Assembly (NCBI RefSeq): GCF_024713945.1
Contig: NC_134677.1
Location: 62,001 to 126,000 of the forward strand
From: Dermatophagoides farinae
Taxonomy: Eukaryota > Arthropoda > Arachnida > Sarcoptiformes > Pyroglyphidae
Reading direction: 5' to 3'
Length of the DNA: 64,000 nucleotides
The notes beneath the pieces were generated by a model. The model did no database searches. It was not told the origin of the DNA and worked only from the letters and a program-made list of their open reading frames with translations. Position numbers and translations under genes: made by a program. Below, piece after piece: positions 1 to 11,683 of this stretch (position 1 is its first letter; each line of letters opens with the position of its first letter).

Positions 1-362
1 AAAGTGAGACGAATTATTATTATTATCGTCAAGTAATAGTACAAACTTTTCTCTAAACTAATCTGTGCTTCATTGTCCTTGTCTTAATTTGTTTCCCATA
101 AATCGATTTGTCCATACATGTCCATATAATCAATCAAATACATTTGAATAACAACGCTGCTGCTGCTGCTGCTGCTTATTTTGCTGTTAACAACAATTAC
201 TGCTCCAAAACAAAACAACCACAACAAATCTGTTTCAAATGTAAATATCTAACCAATCAATCTCTGTGCTTTCTAATCTCTTATCTCTTATTTATAATTT
301 AATCCATTTTTTCTGTGCCAAAAAACAAATCAAATCAAAACATTGTTTACAAACACAATCAG

Positions 363-480
363 ACGAGGAGGAGGAATGCCTAATCTACCACCACGTATCC
401 AACAAGGTATACAGCAAGGCATCACACAGGCTGTTACTGATTCAGTGCTCGATGCTTTTGGATTCGGATCACATAAATAA
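363..480 (+). CDS. Last exon (alternative 1) of an unrecognised + strand gene whose 5' part lies left of the window
   Basis: A reading frame opens directly after a splice-acceptor-like AG at 361-362 and runs to TAA at 478-480. It encodes a short tail starting RGGGMPNLPPR, then a Gln/Ile-rich helix-like stretch (IQQGIQQGITQAVTDSV) and ending DAFGFGSHK. NLPPR resembles a proline-rich SH3 ligand. The first exon base completes a codon begun in an upstream exon, and the same phase is used by the second candidate last exon at 1238. An AATAAA lies right after the stop. The two exons therefore look like alternative 3' ends of one transcript. I do not recognise the family. It could also be a single-exon remnant starting at the ATG at 376. 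Moderate to low confidence. Confidence 0.4.
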
Positions 481-1237
481 AAAATCTACTAAATCATTAG
501 TCTCAACAACCACAACAAACAATTATTTAATGTTGAAAACGTTCTGCTTAATTATTTGTTACCCACTATCTTGGGAAAACACAAACTGAATCCAGAATCT
601 CAATTCCGATACTTTGATACAACCAAATGAATAGAATATCATGTTTTTTCTCTTGATTATCTTCTCATATATATTGATGGTTAATGTTTGATTTATTACC
701 CATTTATAACACATTCATAAATATAAATACTTTATTCCTAGTGCATAATAATAATAATAATGATAATATTGAAATTGAAATTGAAATGTCAACTGTTTTC
801 AACCACATATACATTTTTTCTCTCCAACACCTGTGCACACACACACATCTACCACATTTAATTCATCATCTCAGATAATCAACGTGTGTTTAGTCAAATC
901 TCTCTCGACCATTCGTTTCTTATCAATAATGCTTCTGCTTCACAGTTCTGCTTTCAATTTCTTTGAAAATTCTCGTTCAAATCTACTAATCAATTACTAA
1001 GTAATCTCTATCTCTATTCTCTATTATTAATAATATAAATGATTGAAATTGAATTGAATTTGATGATTGATGATTGCTAATGTTATAAATTGATTTATTA
1101 TTATATAAACTGATTAATTTGGCTGCAATAATTATAATAAATGTCTTTTAAAATTTCTTTACCAATTTAATTATTGAATGGAAAATATATTAATTCTTTG
1201 CATTTCTTCCCCTGCCCCGATCATCACCCAAACACAG
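481..1237. other. AT-rich spacer, probably intronic
   Basis: The stretch between the two candidate last exons holds only AT-rich and simple sequence (AAT runs near 749-762, short CA run near 836-845). I see no further coding signal. Confidence 0.4.
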
Positions 1238-1415
1238 AAGAGTCAGTCCAAGTCCATTAGTCAATAATTTTCTGAATCAAGTGGCCAATAATCAACAAGT
1301 GCAGAATCAGATGATTAAAATAGCTACCAATCCACAGGTACAAAATCATTTAGCTAATGCTGCATTTGCTGCACTGGAAAAACCATCATTACCACCACGG
1401 CCAATAAATCGATAG
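1238..1415 (+). CDS. Last exon (alternative 2) of the same unrecognised + strand gene
   Basis: A pyrimidine-rich tract (about 1203-1230) and AG at 1236-1237 precede an open frame to TAG at 1413-1415. The peptide begins RVSPSPLVNNF, continues with repeated Asn/Gln/Val units (NQVANNQQVQNQ, then NPQVQNHLANAAFAAL) and ends with a proline-rich SPLPPRP-like tail (KPSLPPRPINR). That tail looks like an SH3-binding motif. The acceptor phase equals that of the exon at 363. The composition is far less repetitive than the surrounding intergenic sequence, which argues for coding. The protein family is not recognised. AATAAA for the 3' end is seen near 1727. Confidence 0.45.
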
Positions 1416-2273
1416 TATTTTTCGAGCATTAATATGCCAACAATATTCGAAACTACTGATGGTACCTCCTACTCATTTCATTTCATCTGATTGGTCCCCA
1501 AGAAATTCTAAAAGATTCTAAAAAAAAATCTTCACAGACATTCCTTTTCTATGGATTCGTTCATTTGGAGAAAAGCTCTTTCCTATTGAAACAACAAATT
1601 GTCATTTTTTTCTCGTTTTCTCATTAATCTAATTTTGTTATCCTCCCGTGTGTTTGCTGTAAATAACATTTTCTTTCATTTCCACATAATGTTATTTTAG
1701 TGAAAAAATGAAATTAAAAAATCAACAATAAATATATTATATTATACTAGTAGATTATTACATCTGATACAATGCTTGATTGATTTTGGAAAAGTTTCAT
1801 GCTTTTTGTTTTGTTTTGTAATGAAATTTAAATTTATTTATTCAAAAATCAAAAAATTATTCTCGAAAAGAAAACAAATAAAAATCGAAAACATCTCGGT
1901 GTTTTTGTTTTTGTTTCTGTTGAATGATTTGTTAGTTGGTCTAAAGACGAAAATTGAGAAAAGAATGAATGAATGAATGAATGAATGAATGACGAGAAAA
2001 AATACTATGTACATGAATGTACACACCACGAACAGAAAGGAAACGAAAGTGAAAAAAAAAATTGGACAAGCAGCAGTGTGTGTTAGTTTGATTGTTTTTG
2101 ATTAATTTGTGACTGAAGAAGTATTGGGCTTTGTGAATTTTCATTATAAAAATTAACGCTTTAATGATGTGATGATGATGATGATAATGATGATGATGGC
2201 GATGATGACGAGGAAAATGATTCAAGGTAAAATTATTGAGGATTTTTTTATGCATAACTCGCTGCATTATCTA
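1416..2273. other. Intergenic stretch with GAAT and GAT microsatellites
   Basis: This is the convergent gap between the + strand gene ending at 1415 and the - strand secreted protein ending at 2274. It carries a seven-unit GAAT tetranucleotide run at 1963-1991 and GAT triplet repeats at 2166-2205. The open frames here are by-products of those repeats. Confidence 0.6.
1963..1991. repeat. (GAAT)n tetranucleotide microsatellite
   Basis: Seven uninterrupted GAAT units; similar shorter runs stand at 3117-3133 and 3162-3181. Confidence 0.9.
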
Positions 2274-2977
2274 TTATTTTTTACGATCAAGGTGATGGAT
2301 TGGTGATGGCAACTGTGATCCATATGAGGATTGTGGTCCATACGATGGAATTGGTGGTGGGCCACCATATTGGCCATTGGGGAAATAGTCTGTTAAGAAA
2401 ATGAACGAGGTATCGTTATAGTGGATGAAACAAAAAAAAGACTCTTACTGTCTGGTGTTGCAAATTGTGGGAAAACATTGCTGCCACCAAAATGATGATC
2501 ATAACCTGGTTGCTGTGGTGGTCCATACATTGAACTGTCACCACCTAAAAGAGCCATTGGATTCTGGTACATAGAATGATGATGTGGTGAATGTGGTTGA
2601 TGTGATGGTGGAGCAGCATATGGACTTGCTGCTGATGGTGGTCCTGATTGTTGGCCAGCTGCAACATTAGCGAATTGACTCAACAATGGATTACTTCGTA
2701 GGGCATTTATATATTGAGATGATGCTGCCGTAGCCAATTGACTTAATGGTCCACCGCTATTCGAACCACTGTTGATCAATGATCCAAGAATTTGGCCAAA
2801 ACCATAATTTGATGTCATTAAATTCAATGGACTTGATCCACGCATCAATTGACCTAATGGGCCGGATAATTTGAATCCCGAGAAACCGCTATCGCTGCTA
2901 CCGCCGAAAGAAAATTGACCAGAAACAATATGCAATAGCATACAAACTAATAAACAAGTGATTTTGTTGTTGTACAT
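2274..2977 (-). CDS. Secreted Ser/Gly/Pro/His-rich protein, two exons
   Basis: Exon 1 is 2977-2449 and exon 2 is 2389-2274, joined by a 59-base GT-AG intron in consistent phase. The product is about 214 residues. Residues 1-20 form a signal peptide (MYNNKITCLLVCMLLHIVSG). The mature part starts QFSFGGSSDSGFSGFKLSG, has a middle segment with SQLATAASSQYINALRSNPLLSQFANVAAG, then Pro/His-rich sequence and a C-terminal YGGPPPIPSYGP repeat-like tail. No known domain is visible. The composition recalls extracellular matrix, cuticle or silk-like proteins of arthropods, but that is an inference. It stands alone at the edge of a 5 kb gene-free region. The exon 2 join is supported by phase and by continuation of the same Pro/Gly/Tyr composition. 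Confidence 0.7.
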
Positions 2978-3274
2978 GATGTCTATTTGTTCGGTGTATA
3001 TTTATCCAAGTTATGTGAAGAGATTTTTTGGTAACCAACAACAAGAAAGCAACAAGAAGAAAAACAAAAAATCAATGAAACTGATGAATGACCAAAGTCA
3101 ACGATTGCTGGCAAATGAATGAATGAATGAATGCTGTAACCGATACGATAAATGAACAAAAAATGAATGAATGAATGAATGAACGTACGTCGATCTGTTC
3201 GATGTCGTTTGAGATATGTCGATCGGATATGTGTGTGTGTGTCCGATTTTTCGGCTGGTTTGGTATGGTCAATA

Positions 3275-3276
<2 letters not shown>

Positions 3277-3308
<32 letters not shown>
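3277..3308. repeat. (GT)n microsatellite
   Basis: Sixteen uninterrupted GT units, about 300 bases upstream of the start codon of the secreted protein gene at 2977. Confidence 0.95.
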
Positions 3309-3311
<3 letters not shown>

Positions 3312-6300
3312 ACTAACAAAGTGTCGAACGAGTTACGAATGGAAAAAACGATGCTTCAACAAGGATGTTTAAACTTTTGGTGATTTCATATAAATGAAAA
3401 AGAAAAAGAAGAACTAACTAACATGAGTGGGAGACTTTTTTCATTTTTTATTTTATGGATAAAAGTGAAATTCAAACCATGAGTATGTACCATATACCAA
3501 CAGTTTATGTGTGTGGCGCTCTTTCCATTGGCATTTTTGATTGTCTCTTTTACCATTCAAGAAAAACGACAACGACAACAACAACAACAACCGGCAGACT
3601 TGAATAAACCATACCAGCCAATCATCATCATCATCAGAAGAAGAAAAAGAAGAAAATGAAAAAAAGGCGAAAATCGAACGAAATCTCTAAATGACCAAAT
3701 GAAATGATTAGTAGTGAAAAAAAAACAAATTTCTAAAATTAAAACCGACGAACAACAACACAACGTCAGCTTCAAATCATCCATCTTTCTCTGTATTAGT
3801 TATGTTGTGTTTGTAAACCTGGTATTCGCTTATCTTTTTTCTTTTTTCTCTTGTTTCCTACCGATTTTCTTTCATCATCATCATCATCATCATCATTGGT
3901 TGGTTATACATTATATACATTATCATTATATAAATAAATGGTAGCCCTCAAGCATCACTTTTATATATATGGTGATTGAAAAGATCCATGATGAGATCCG
4001 ACGACGATGGCGACGTCGTTTGTTTTCTGCTTTTCTTCTGAATTAGAACGAAGGTGGAATGACCACCATAAGAATGAGGTCAGTTGAATTATCCAAAAAA
4101 ACATCATCACTATACTATAGCAAATATACTTTTCTAAACTAAAAACCAACATTTGCAATGATCATCATCATCATCATCAACAACAACAACAACAAGTCTC
4201 ATAGCTATAATGGATGAATGGATATCATCTATCGTTGTTCTCTCTCTCTCTCTCGTTCGCTGCTTTTTTCTCTTTTTTTTATCTCCATAACAATGTCTGA
4301 TCCGATCGTCCATCGGCTTTTCCTTTATGTTCATGTTGATGACCGTATCTATAGCTTATCAATATGACTAAAATACATATTGCTTGTTATTGTTGAATTT
4401 ATTATGATGAATGAATCAATGAATCAATGAATATGATGAACCAAGTTTAATTTGGTTTGTCTTTTTTAAAATTTTCTTTTTTTCGTTTTCGAATAAACAA
4501 GAGAAAAAAATCGCAAATTCACAAAAGCGATACAAATTTGAAATTCTGAAAATGTCAAAAAGGATGACAATCAATTAAAATGTTAGAATTTCGATTTACC
4601 AACTTTCTTTGGGAACGGACTTGTAGGATAGGTACTTTTTTCATTCGAACGTTAGAATTTCTCAAGTGATGTTGATCTTGGTGATCACTTTTTTGCTCAC
4701 TATTTTTGCCATTTGCCTCTTTTCTTTTTTCAAGCCTCATCCATTCGCGTCGATCATTTTCAGTGAATAAATGAAAAAAACGATTTCGGCAAACAACGGC
4801 GTATACGATCGATAATGATATGAGATGACTTGTTGTTGTTATATCCATACATTCATTCATGAACAACTCGTTTAAAAATAAAAAAAATAAAATAAAAAAT
4901 GAAATGACCATCCATCCAACAGGTCGTCCACACCGTTTGTTTATTGGTCACTCCATTCATTCATTCCTTCATATTTGAACCACAACCGTGTATGAGTCAA
5001 TCAAACACTATTATATTCTCTATAATGATAATTCGTCAAAGTTTTGGAATCTTTTTAAAAAGCAGAAACAAACACACACACAAAGAACAAGAGCAAGAAC
5101 AATAATACCGTTATTTATATTTATATTTATACACACAGAGAAGTTTCATTTTCAAGCTTTCCAAAAATGCCAAAAATGACCATTTGCCATATTTGATGTA
5201 TATAGAGAAAGAATAAATATAACATCCGGCCACACATGAATGACATACAAACCTGATTGGATGATTTATTGAAGGATGTTTATTTTGGTTACTAATTGTT
5301 TTGGAGAATGTTCATTCATGCCAAATTATGGAAATTAATTATTGTCCAAATTACACAATATGAATGTTCTGCACATATTGTCTGTTTCGGTGTTTATTTT
5401 GTTTTTTTTTATAGTCTGCAAAGTAAAAATAAAAAGGAAGTGTTAATCTGTGTTCGCCAGGCAATACGACAGGTTACATCATAATTCAATGATTATCGAG
5501 ACGAAAGAAAAACCACAAAAAATTATCCGAGACAGGGAGGGAATGAATTTATCAAAAAAAAGTTAAAAAAAGTCATCAATCATTATTATCATGTTGAGAA
5601 TGAATGAATGGATGAGAAATCATATCAAAACGAATCGAATTGAATGAACGATGAGCCATGATGATGATAATCATCATAGACATGACGACGATTTTTTGTC
5701 CAATTTTTTTTGGAAATCTTCTTTAGTTCTTAATATTTTTTTTTTGGTTCAAATATAACGGATTTATCCATCTCTTTGTGTACAATTATGTATCTAACGA
5801 CTATCCGTTATTGAAATAGCATCCAGAGAAATAGTTTTCCAAGAATAAAAAATGAATCAACTGATGGATAGATAGATGGATGTTTGGATCATGATGATGA
5901 TCGACGATAATCAAAATCGAACGATTCGTTTTTTATGATAATAATAGAATCTCACCAAATGTACGTTAACCTATACGGTAATTACCAGTTATATACCAGT
6001 TGCCCGTCACTTTTATTTTTCTTCTTCTTCTTCGTCTTTGTTACAATGCTATGTGTAAATTTTTAAAAAGAAAAAAGAAAAAAATAAAGATTGAATGATC
6101 GATTCAATTTTTCAAATGATAAATGAGGAAAATTGTTGCAGAAAAAAGGCAAGATTTTTGTGTTTTGTTTTTTTCGGAATCAATAATGAGAGATGGAGAG
6201 AGAGAGAGAGTGGAAAAAAATTTGCACGATGCTAAATAACACACAATTATTGAAATGCAGTGTGAATGATTTTCTTACCTATGATTACGATCATTGAGCC

Positions 6301-7067
6301 TTTTTCGCACGGAAATTGAATCAATTTTGTCTGTTTTCACTTTGTTATAAAATCGATAAGCGTGTAACATTCGGATTTCCGATTTTATTTGAGTGTGTGT
6401 GTATTATAGATCGAATGGATTGATATGAGTGAAATTTTTTTCTTTCCGTTCTTCATTCACAAGAAGCCAAAAGGGGCATTCATTCATATGGAGATGAAAT
6501 GAAAATAAATTAAATTAAATTATCTCTGAGCAAAGCAATAAATAAGTAAGCCTTCGAAACAAACGAAGAAAAGGTAATTTTCAAATGTGATCAAATATAA
6601 CAACACAGCAATGAAAATTATTCACATGATCGATAGAAATAGAGTTGCGTGTCTAAAAGGTGTATATAGTGTGTATTGCTTGAATTTATTGGAAATTAAT
6701 TTTCTTCCCTTCGATCATGATTAATGATCGATGATTATGATTATGACGATGACGATGATGATGATGATGAGCAGCATTCTTCCGATGGCCAGAGAAAAGA
6801 AAAATTGAAATCAATGATCATCCAGTTTTGCATCGAAAGATAATCATGGATACCGTTGTTTTTATTTTTAAAAAATAGAAAAAATCATTCAATTAAGCTT
6901 TTGGTTAATAATCATCATTTGTAATTATAGAAAATGATGATGATGATGATGACGATTTCTGTCCTTATCAGTCATCTATATCAATGGTTAGTGGTAAACT
7001 GATTTTGCACTCATCATAATTTTTCTTCGAATGTATCAAACGAATGTTGATTTGTTTTTTGTTTTTG

Positions 7068-7095
7068 TTTTTTTTTTTTTTTTTTTTTTTTTTTT
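7068..7095. repeat. Poly(T) tract
   Basis: A run of 28 T bases, the longest homopolymer I see in the window. No element that a poly(A) tail might belong to is recognisable on the minus strand beside it, so it may be simple slippage. Confidence 0.85.
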
Positions 7096-7889
7096 GGTAC
7101 TGTATAGCTACTACATTTATATTCAGCCCACAAAATGCGTTCGGTCAAGATCGGTCAACAGGTTGTTGGTGATGAGGGGAAAAAGAGAGAGAGAGAGAGA
7201 TAAAATGTCTCGTGATCAACGGGTCAGTAAAATGGATTTTTTTACTGCTGGATTTTCTTTTCAAAAAAAGTATCCATCGTTCAAAATTTTCGTGAACATT
7301 ATCATCAAACAACATCATCGAGACGACAACGATTAAAAAAAATTTCGTTATTTTTCTTTTGGATACGTTCCGTTCATTCGTTTTTTTATTTCGATAAATA
7401 ATTCGTGTGTATTCGTCTTATTGTAACAAGTTTGTCGGATGATCAAAGGATCATGATGATGATCGTCATTGCTATTTTGGTTCATCATTGGCTTGCACAC
7501 ATTTAATTTCTTGATTTTTTTTTCTATTTCTTCTTCATGGAAACGCGTTTGCACTTTATCGTATATCTTGTGTACACACACACACACACGCACGGGGAGT
7601 GAAAAATAAAAAGTAAAAAAAGAAAACGATCATCATCATCATCATGATGATGATGTTCACATTCGAAAAAATCGACCGGGTAAATTTCTCTTTCATTTGG
7701 TTTTTCCTTCTGTTTGTGTATGTGTGTATAATAATGCTTATAATGGAAAATGAGATTGAGACAAAGTCAACATCATCATCATATCGATATGGATCGTAAT
7801 CAATGAAATTCAAATTGAAAATTGAAAATTGAAAATGCCATTTTAATTAGTACTTAGTTCATTAAAATAATTTCAAACATTCTCTATTC

Positions 7890-9249
7890 TTAAATGCAAT
7901 CAGTACGTTGTGCACTTTCAGCATAATTACAGGAATTAATTTTCGGATCCCAAACCAGATGATTTGCACATTGTTCCAGATGTGGTTTACCTTCGAAACA
8001 CCAATAATATTTATCACAATACGTTTCATGTGGAATATATTGTACACCAGTGGAACAATCAATTTTCAATGGTTTAGGTTTTGTTGAATGATGAGGATTT
8101 TCTGTACTTGGCTTTTTAGTCGTAGAAAAATGGTCCGGAATATGTGTACCGGAATATTGTTGGAAAATTTTACTAAATTCAAATTTATTCTGAGCAATAC
8201 TTGAACATGATGGTGAAACACCGCCACCCGGACAATCACCATTATCTCTACCCACCGACCAGAAGGATAGATGACCGATTTTCCTCTGTTTAGCCCAATC
8301 GACCAATTGTTCAGCATGTTTGATTTGGAATATTTTACCATTAAAATTACGGCCAATCATTGGTGTCACACCGATCATTGTATACAATTCTTCATCAGAT
8401 TTATGTGGCCAAACTTGTTTCATTTGTCGATGTAAACTTTCACTAGCAGCTATGACTGCATCACCCCATGATGCGCGCTTGGATCCGAATTCCATTGTCA
8501 TACCATTAACAATGTTAACTTCAACATTATTCTGAACGGCACGTTTCAATATATCAACCCCAAGAATGTCGACAATACCATAATCATCACCTTGGACCAT
8601 CATTGTAAATGATATGGTCAATGATGGTATCATGGATCGTAATTTTTTCAATGCATTCATCATTATATCAACATTGATTGATGCCTCTTAATAGGATTAT
8701 ATATGAGTGTGCATGGGAAAAAATGGTAAACCACTTGTGGATTAATTTATTATCATCAACACTGAATGTGACCACCACTTACCGATATCGATATCTAGAT
8801 GTGTACTATCTACAATGTCTAATGCTTTTTTATATGCATCGGCCAATTGATCGGGTGACGAACAAGTTGCCTCTAAATATGGTCCCATTGCACCACCAGT
8901 AGCAACAATAACATCACCGCCAACATTTTTGAATGCTTTCACAGCATTTATTATTCTCGAATCTTGCAATGTACTCTCACCACCCCAACTAGGTGTACAA
9001 CCATAACCCGTTCCCAATACAAATGCTAATGTAACTGAATTTAGTCCTGTTTCACGATGAAGATCGACAAGATAATTCTCATTCGGCATTCTTGTTGCAT
9101 CCACATAAGGTGAAACGGCCGGTTCTAAAAACAAAATGTGAATTCAGGAAAAAACAACGATAATCAATAATCTTACCACGAGCTGCTTCTATCGACATCA
9201 TCCATAATGATGATGTAATTAAAAATAGACAAAAAATTTCAATCTTCAT
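7890..9249 (-). CDS. Secreted GH18 chitinase of bacterial (PF-ChiA-like) type with C-terminal CBM14 chitin-binding domain
   Basis: Three exons (9249-9177, 9124-8783, 8686-7890) give about 403 residues. Residues 1-23 are a signal peptide (MKIEIFCLFLITSSLW...). The catalytic barrel holds the strand-4 motif THLDIDIEA, matching DxxDxDxE except for Thr at the first position; the Glu acid is present. Other matches to actinobacterial PF-ChiA-like GH18 enzymes are LAFVLGTGYGC, VATGGAMGPYLEATC, VTPMIG, EQLVDWAK and the CPGG-containing end of the barrel. This is not the usual insect/mite FDGxDxDWEYP group (Der f 15/18). After a Thr/Ser/Pro linker, residues about 345-403 carry six cysteines (DCSTG, YCDKYYWC, QCANH, SCNY, DCI) in peritrophin-A/CBM14 spacing. 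It should hydrolyse chitin outside the cell or in the gut. The splice joins keep the GH18 motif intact: the exon 2/3 junction lies within DIDIE. Confidence 0.88.
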
Positions 9250-9738
9250 CCTTTCGGATTTGATTCACTGTTGTTGTTGTTGTTACAGATCACTGATCAA
9301 TATGAAACAAAAAGAGGCTCGTTATTAGCTTATATCAAGGGTTTAAATAGTATTCAATTTGTCTGTCTATCTGCAATAAAATTATTGATGATTGAATCGA
9401 TCTTTAATGATAATGATCATCGCTATGAGCACTAATCCGCAAATATCAAAGTTGATTATCCATTGTAATCTATCGAATGCAGTAATGAAATTCCACTTGA
9501 ATAACAAATCGAGTTCCGTATATCTATTTTTTGCCCCATTTCATGTCATAAGATGTTTACGACAACGGCCAAAAATTACAGATTAATCTCCAGATTTCAA
9601 TCGATTATGATATTGCCAATCTAACAAACAAACGAAAGGGGGGAACATTTATTAAACATTTATAATTTATAATTGGTAATAATTGGCAATAATTGGTAAT
9701 TAGAACTTTTTTAGTTGGCGAACTTTTCGTTTTTATAT
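9250..9738. other. Divergent intergenic region between chitinase and membrane protein genes
   Basis: About 490 AT-rich bases. A GTT repeat at 9272-9283 lies close upstream of the chitinase start. Three near-copies of AATTGGTAAT stand at about 9670-9703. The region must hold the promoter of the chitinase (reading left) and of the + strand gene. A short open frame at 9392-9586 has no supporting features. Confidence 0.5.
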
Positions 9739-10851
9739 ATGAAAAAAGATTGTTTCGACAAAAAAAACATACCAGGTCAAGCCATTGTAATCAAAATGTA
9801 TCGATTCGAAATTCTCGACACTTTGATGGAATTCAAATTAACCCTCGATACGTACTTTGTCTCATTAATCGTAATCGGTTTATTATTGTCTATCATGTCG
9901 TTGATATTATCCATCCTAGTGAACGAACGATGTTCAACCAATTTATGGAATAAAGTGTGTCTAAAACAAAACAATAATGATAATAAAACATTAAACTCTT
10001 ATCGACATATTTACGTAATCCATGTGGTATATTTTCATCGGAAAAGCAGCATTGATTTTAAAAAAACAAAAGTCATGATCACTTTTTTTGTTGGCACCAC
10101 AGAAAAAATATCCATTCAAATTACACCGAAATTTTTTCGTCCAAATATGTACAACGAAACAAGCAAAGATTATTGTGTCATGAAATTCTTGTTGTTTCGG
10201 AACTCGGAAATCAAATCGGTGAAAAACATAGCTATAACTCATGATGATCATAAAGATGGTGCCGAATTCTATGTATCAATGATTAGCATACAGAATACTA
10301 AACAGGAAAATGGTTTCATTTGTTGTATTGAACAACGAATCAAATCGATGCCGAAAGAAAAATGTGAACAAAGTCCATTTCCAGCCAGTCCACAATCAAA
10401 TATGCGATTAGAAGGTGGATTTGCTACACCGAATTGCATACGATTTCTTGATCTTGTTCCACCAATGTATTTGTCATTCAATTTATTATTTCGTGAATGT
10501 ATTGATACGAACAACGATGAAAACAATTATGTCATCGGCATCTATGCAGCAATCAGATGGTTTTTTGTTGTGTTCGGTTCTACCGGTGTTATTTATGGCA
10601 TTTTTTATCAGATTTTAGCCGGAAAACCAATACGTAAATTCATCTATGTAATGATTACATTTTTAATATTGTGCATCATCATAGCGATCTGTGTGGCAAT
10701 CAAAAGTGTTCAAGACTTTCAAAAGCATGATCATCTGGCGAATGAAATAAGAAAAACATTTCATATTGGATCGGCCATCATAGCGTTTTATGGTATTCCA
10801 ATGATAATGATATACATAAAGATTACAAAAATATTATTCGGAAATCAATAA
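9739..10851 (+). CDS. Four-transmembrane protein of unknown family
   Basis: An uninterrupted frame of about 370 codons ends at TAA 10849-10851. I see one hydrophobic helix near the N-terminus (VSLIVIGLLLSIMSLILSIL), a long hydrophilic loop of about 200 residues with several Cys (SKDYCVMKF, ICCIEQRI, KEKCEQSPF, PNCIRF, RECIDTN), then three closely spaced helices (WFFVVFGSTGVIYGIFYQIL, FIYVMITFLILCIIIAICVA, IGSAIIAFYGIPMIMIYIKI). This is a tetraspan topology with a large first loop, probably extracellular and disulphide-linked, but the tetraspanin CCG motif is absent. The first ATG in frame is 9739; a second at 9799 (MYRFEILD) is also possible, and an acceptor-like TTTTTTAG at 9708-9714 leaves room for an upstream exon. 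AATAAA follows the stop. The family is not recognised; it may be mite-specific. Confidence 0.6.
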   Translation: MKKDCFDKKNIPGQAIVIKMYRFEILDTLMEFKLTLDTYFVSLIVIGLLLSIMSLILSILVNERCSTNLWNKVCLKQNNNDNKTLNSYRHIYVIHVVYFHRKSSIDFKKTKVMITFFVGTTEKISIQITPKFFRPNMYNETSKDYCVMKFLLFRNSEIKSVKNIAITHDDHKDGAEFYVSMISIQNTKQENGFICCIEQRIKSMPKEKCEQSPFPASPQSNMRLEGGFATPNCIRFLDLVPPMYLSFNLLFRECIDTNNDENNYVIGIYAAIRWFFVVFGSTGVIYGIFYQILAGKPIRKFIYVMITFLILCIIIAICVAIKSVQDFQKHDHLANEIRKTFHIGSAIIAFYGIPMIMIYIKITKILFGNQ

Positions 10852-11044
10852 TCAATAAATATGCATATGGAATAAATAATGACAATGACGATTTTATGAT
10901 ATTTTTCGAATTATATTCCCATCGATTCATTGAAATATCGATTGTTTAAACTACCATCGAAATGTTTGTGTGTGTGACGCACATTCGATTGTGTCTGTCA
11001 TGTGTGGTTCAATAGTAGTTTAAATGTTTGATGAAAAGCCAGAA

Positions 11045-11649
11045 ATGTTTTGTAAATTGTTATCAAATTCATCATTTAATGCTAGAAGATTCTTTCAAAT
11101 CATCAATCTTAATCTTAATAATAATAAATTAATAAGCTCACCACGAAACATATCATTCACATCGACTTTGCAAACTGATGATACTTCGAATAATAATAAT
11201 GCTGCTGAGAATGATAATGATGATAGTGTGGCCGAGAAAATACGTGTCCATTACATAACAAATAAAGGCGAAAAGATTACTGTTGAAGGCACTGCCGGTG
11301 ATAATGTTATGTATTTAGCTCAAAAAAATTCTATCGATATTGAAGGTGCATGTGAAGCATCATTAGCTTGCTGTACATGTCATGTATATGTTCGTGATGA
11401 TTATTTCGATAAAATACCTGAAGCCAGTGAAGAAGAAGAGGATCTTCTAGATATGGCTCCATTTCTTAAATCAAATTCTAGATTAAGTAATTAACTGCAA
11501 TCAAATGCATTTATAGATTTTTAATTCATTTATTTCACTCTTTAGGTTGTCAAATTATTTTAAAAAAAGATTTACAAGATATTCAAGTCACACTACCGCC
11601 TGCAACACGAAATTTTTATGTGGATGGCAAAAAACCAAGCCATCATTGA
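11045..11649 (+). CDS. FDX2: Mitochondrial [2Fe-2S] ferredoxin, FDX2 type
   Basis: Two exons (11045-11486 and 11546-11649) separated by a 59-base intron; the split AGT codon restores SRLSCQI. The cluster ligands are visible as GACEASLACCTCHVYV (C-x5-C-x2-C) plus the final Cys in RLSCQI. The C-terminal ATRNFYVDGKKP matches the FDX2 signature (RNFYVDG) rather than FDX1/adrenodoxin. FDX2 passes electrons from ferredoxin reductase to the ISCU/NFS1 machine for Fe-S cluster assembly in the mitochondrial matrix. The N-terminus MFCKLLSNSSFNARRFFQ is basic and amphipathic like a presequence, so I chose the ATG at 11045 over an in-frame ATG at 11024, which would add acidic residues. An Asn/Asp-rich linker follows. 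The gene converges on GEMIN7, with 34 bases between stop codons. Confidence 0.93.
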
Positions 11650-11683
11650 TAATTCATGTGCATATATTCTCTCGTTGAAGAAT

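Larger units (their letters stand above)
2978..7889. other. Long gene-free, microsatellite-rich interval
   Basis: Nearly 5 kb without any frame that has both mixed amino-acid composition and splice support. It contains GAAT runs (3117-3133, 3162-3181), a GT dinucleotide run at 3277-3308, ATC/GAT triplet runs (3874-3895, 4159-4178, 6752-6770, 6941-6951, 7626-7653) and an uninterrupted T run at 7068-7095. It lies upstream of the secreted protein gene (which reads left) and downstream of the chitinase gene, so it may hold promoter elements of the former. I see no RNA gene in it. Confidence 0.55.

Noticed and set aside
7068-7095. Poly(T) read as the tail of a LINE or processed pseudogene on the minus strand
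   Set aside because: No reverse transcriptase, gene-like sequence or target-site duplication is seen next to it.
2978-7889. Many short open frames rich in His, Ser, Phe or Asp
   Set aside because: All follow triplet or tetranucleotide repeats or AT-rich spacer; no start, splice or homology support.
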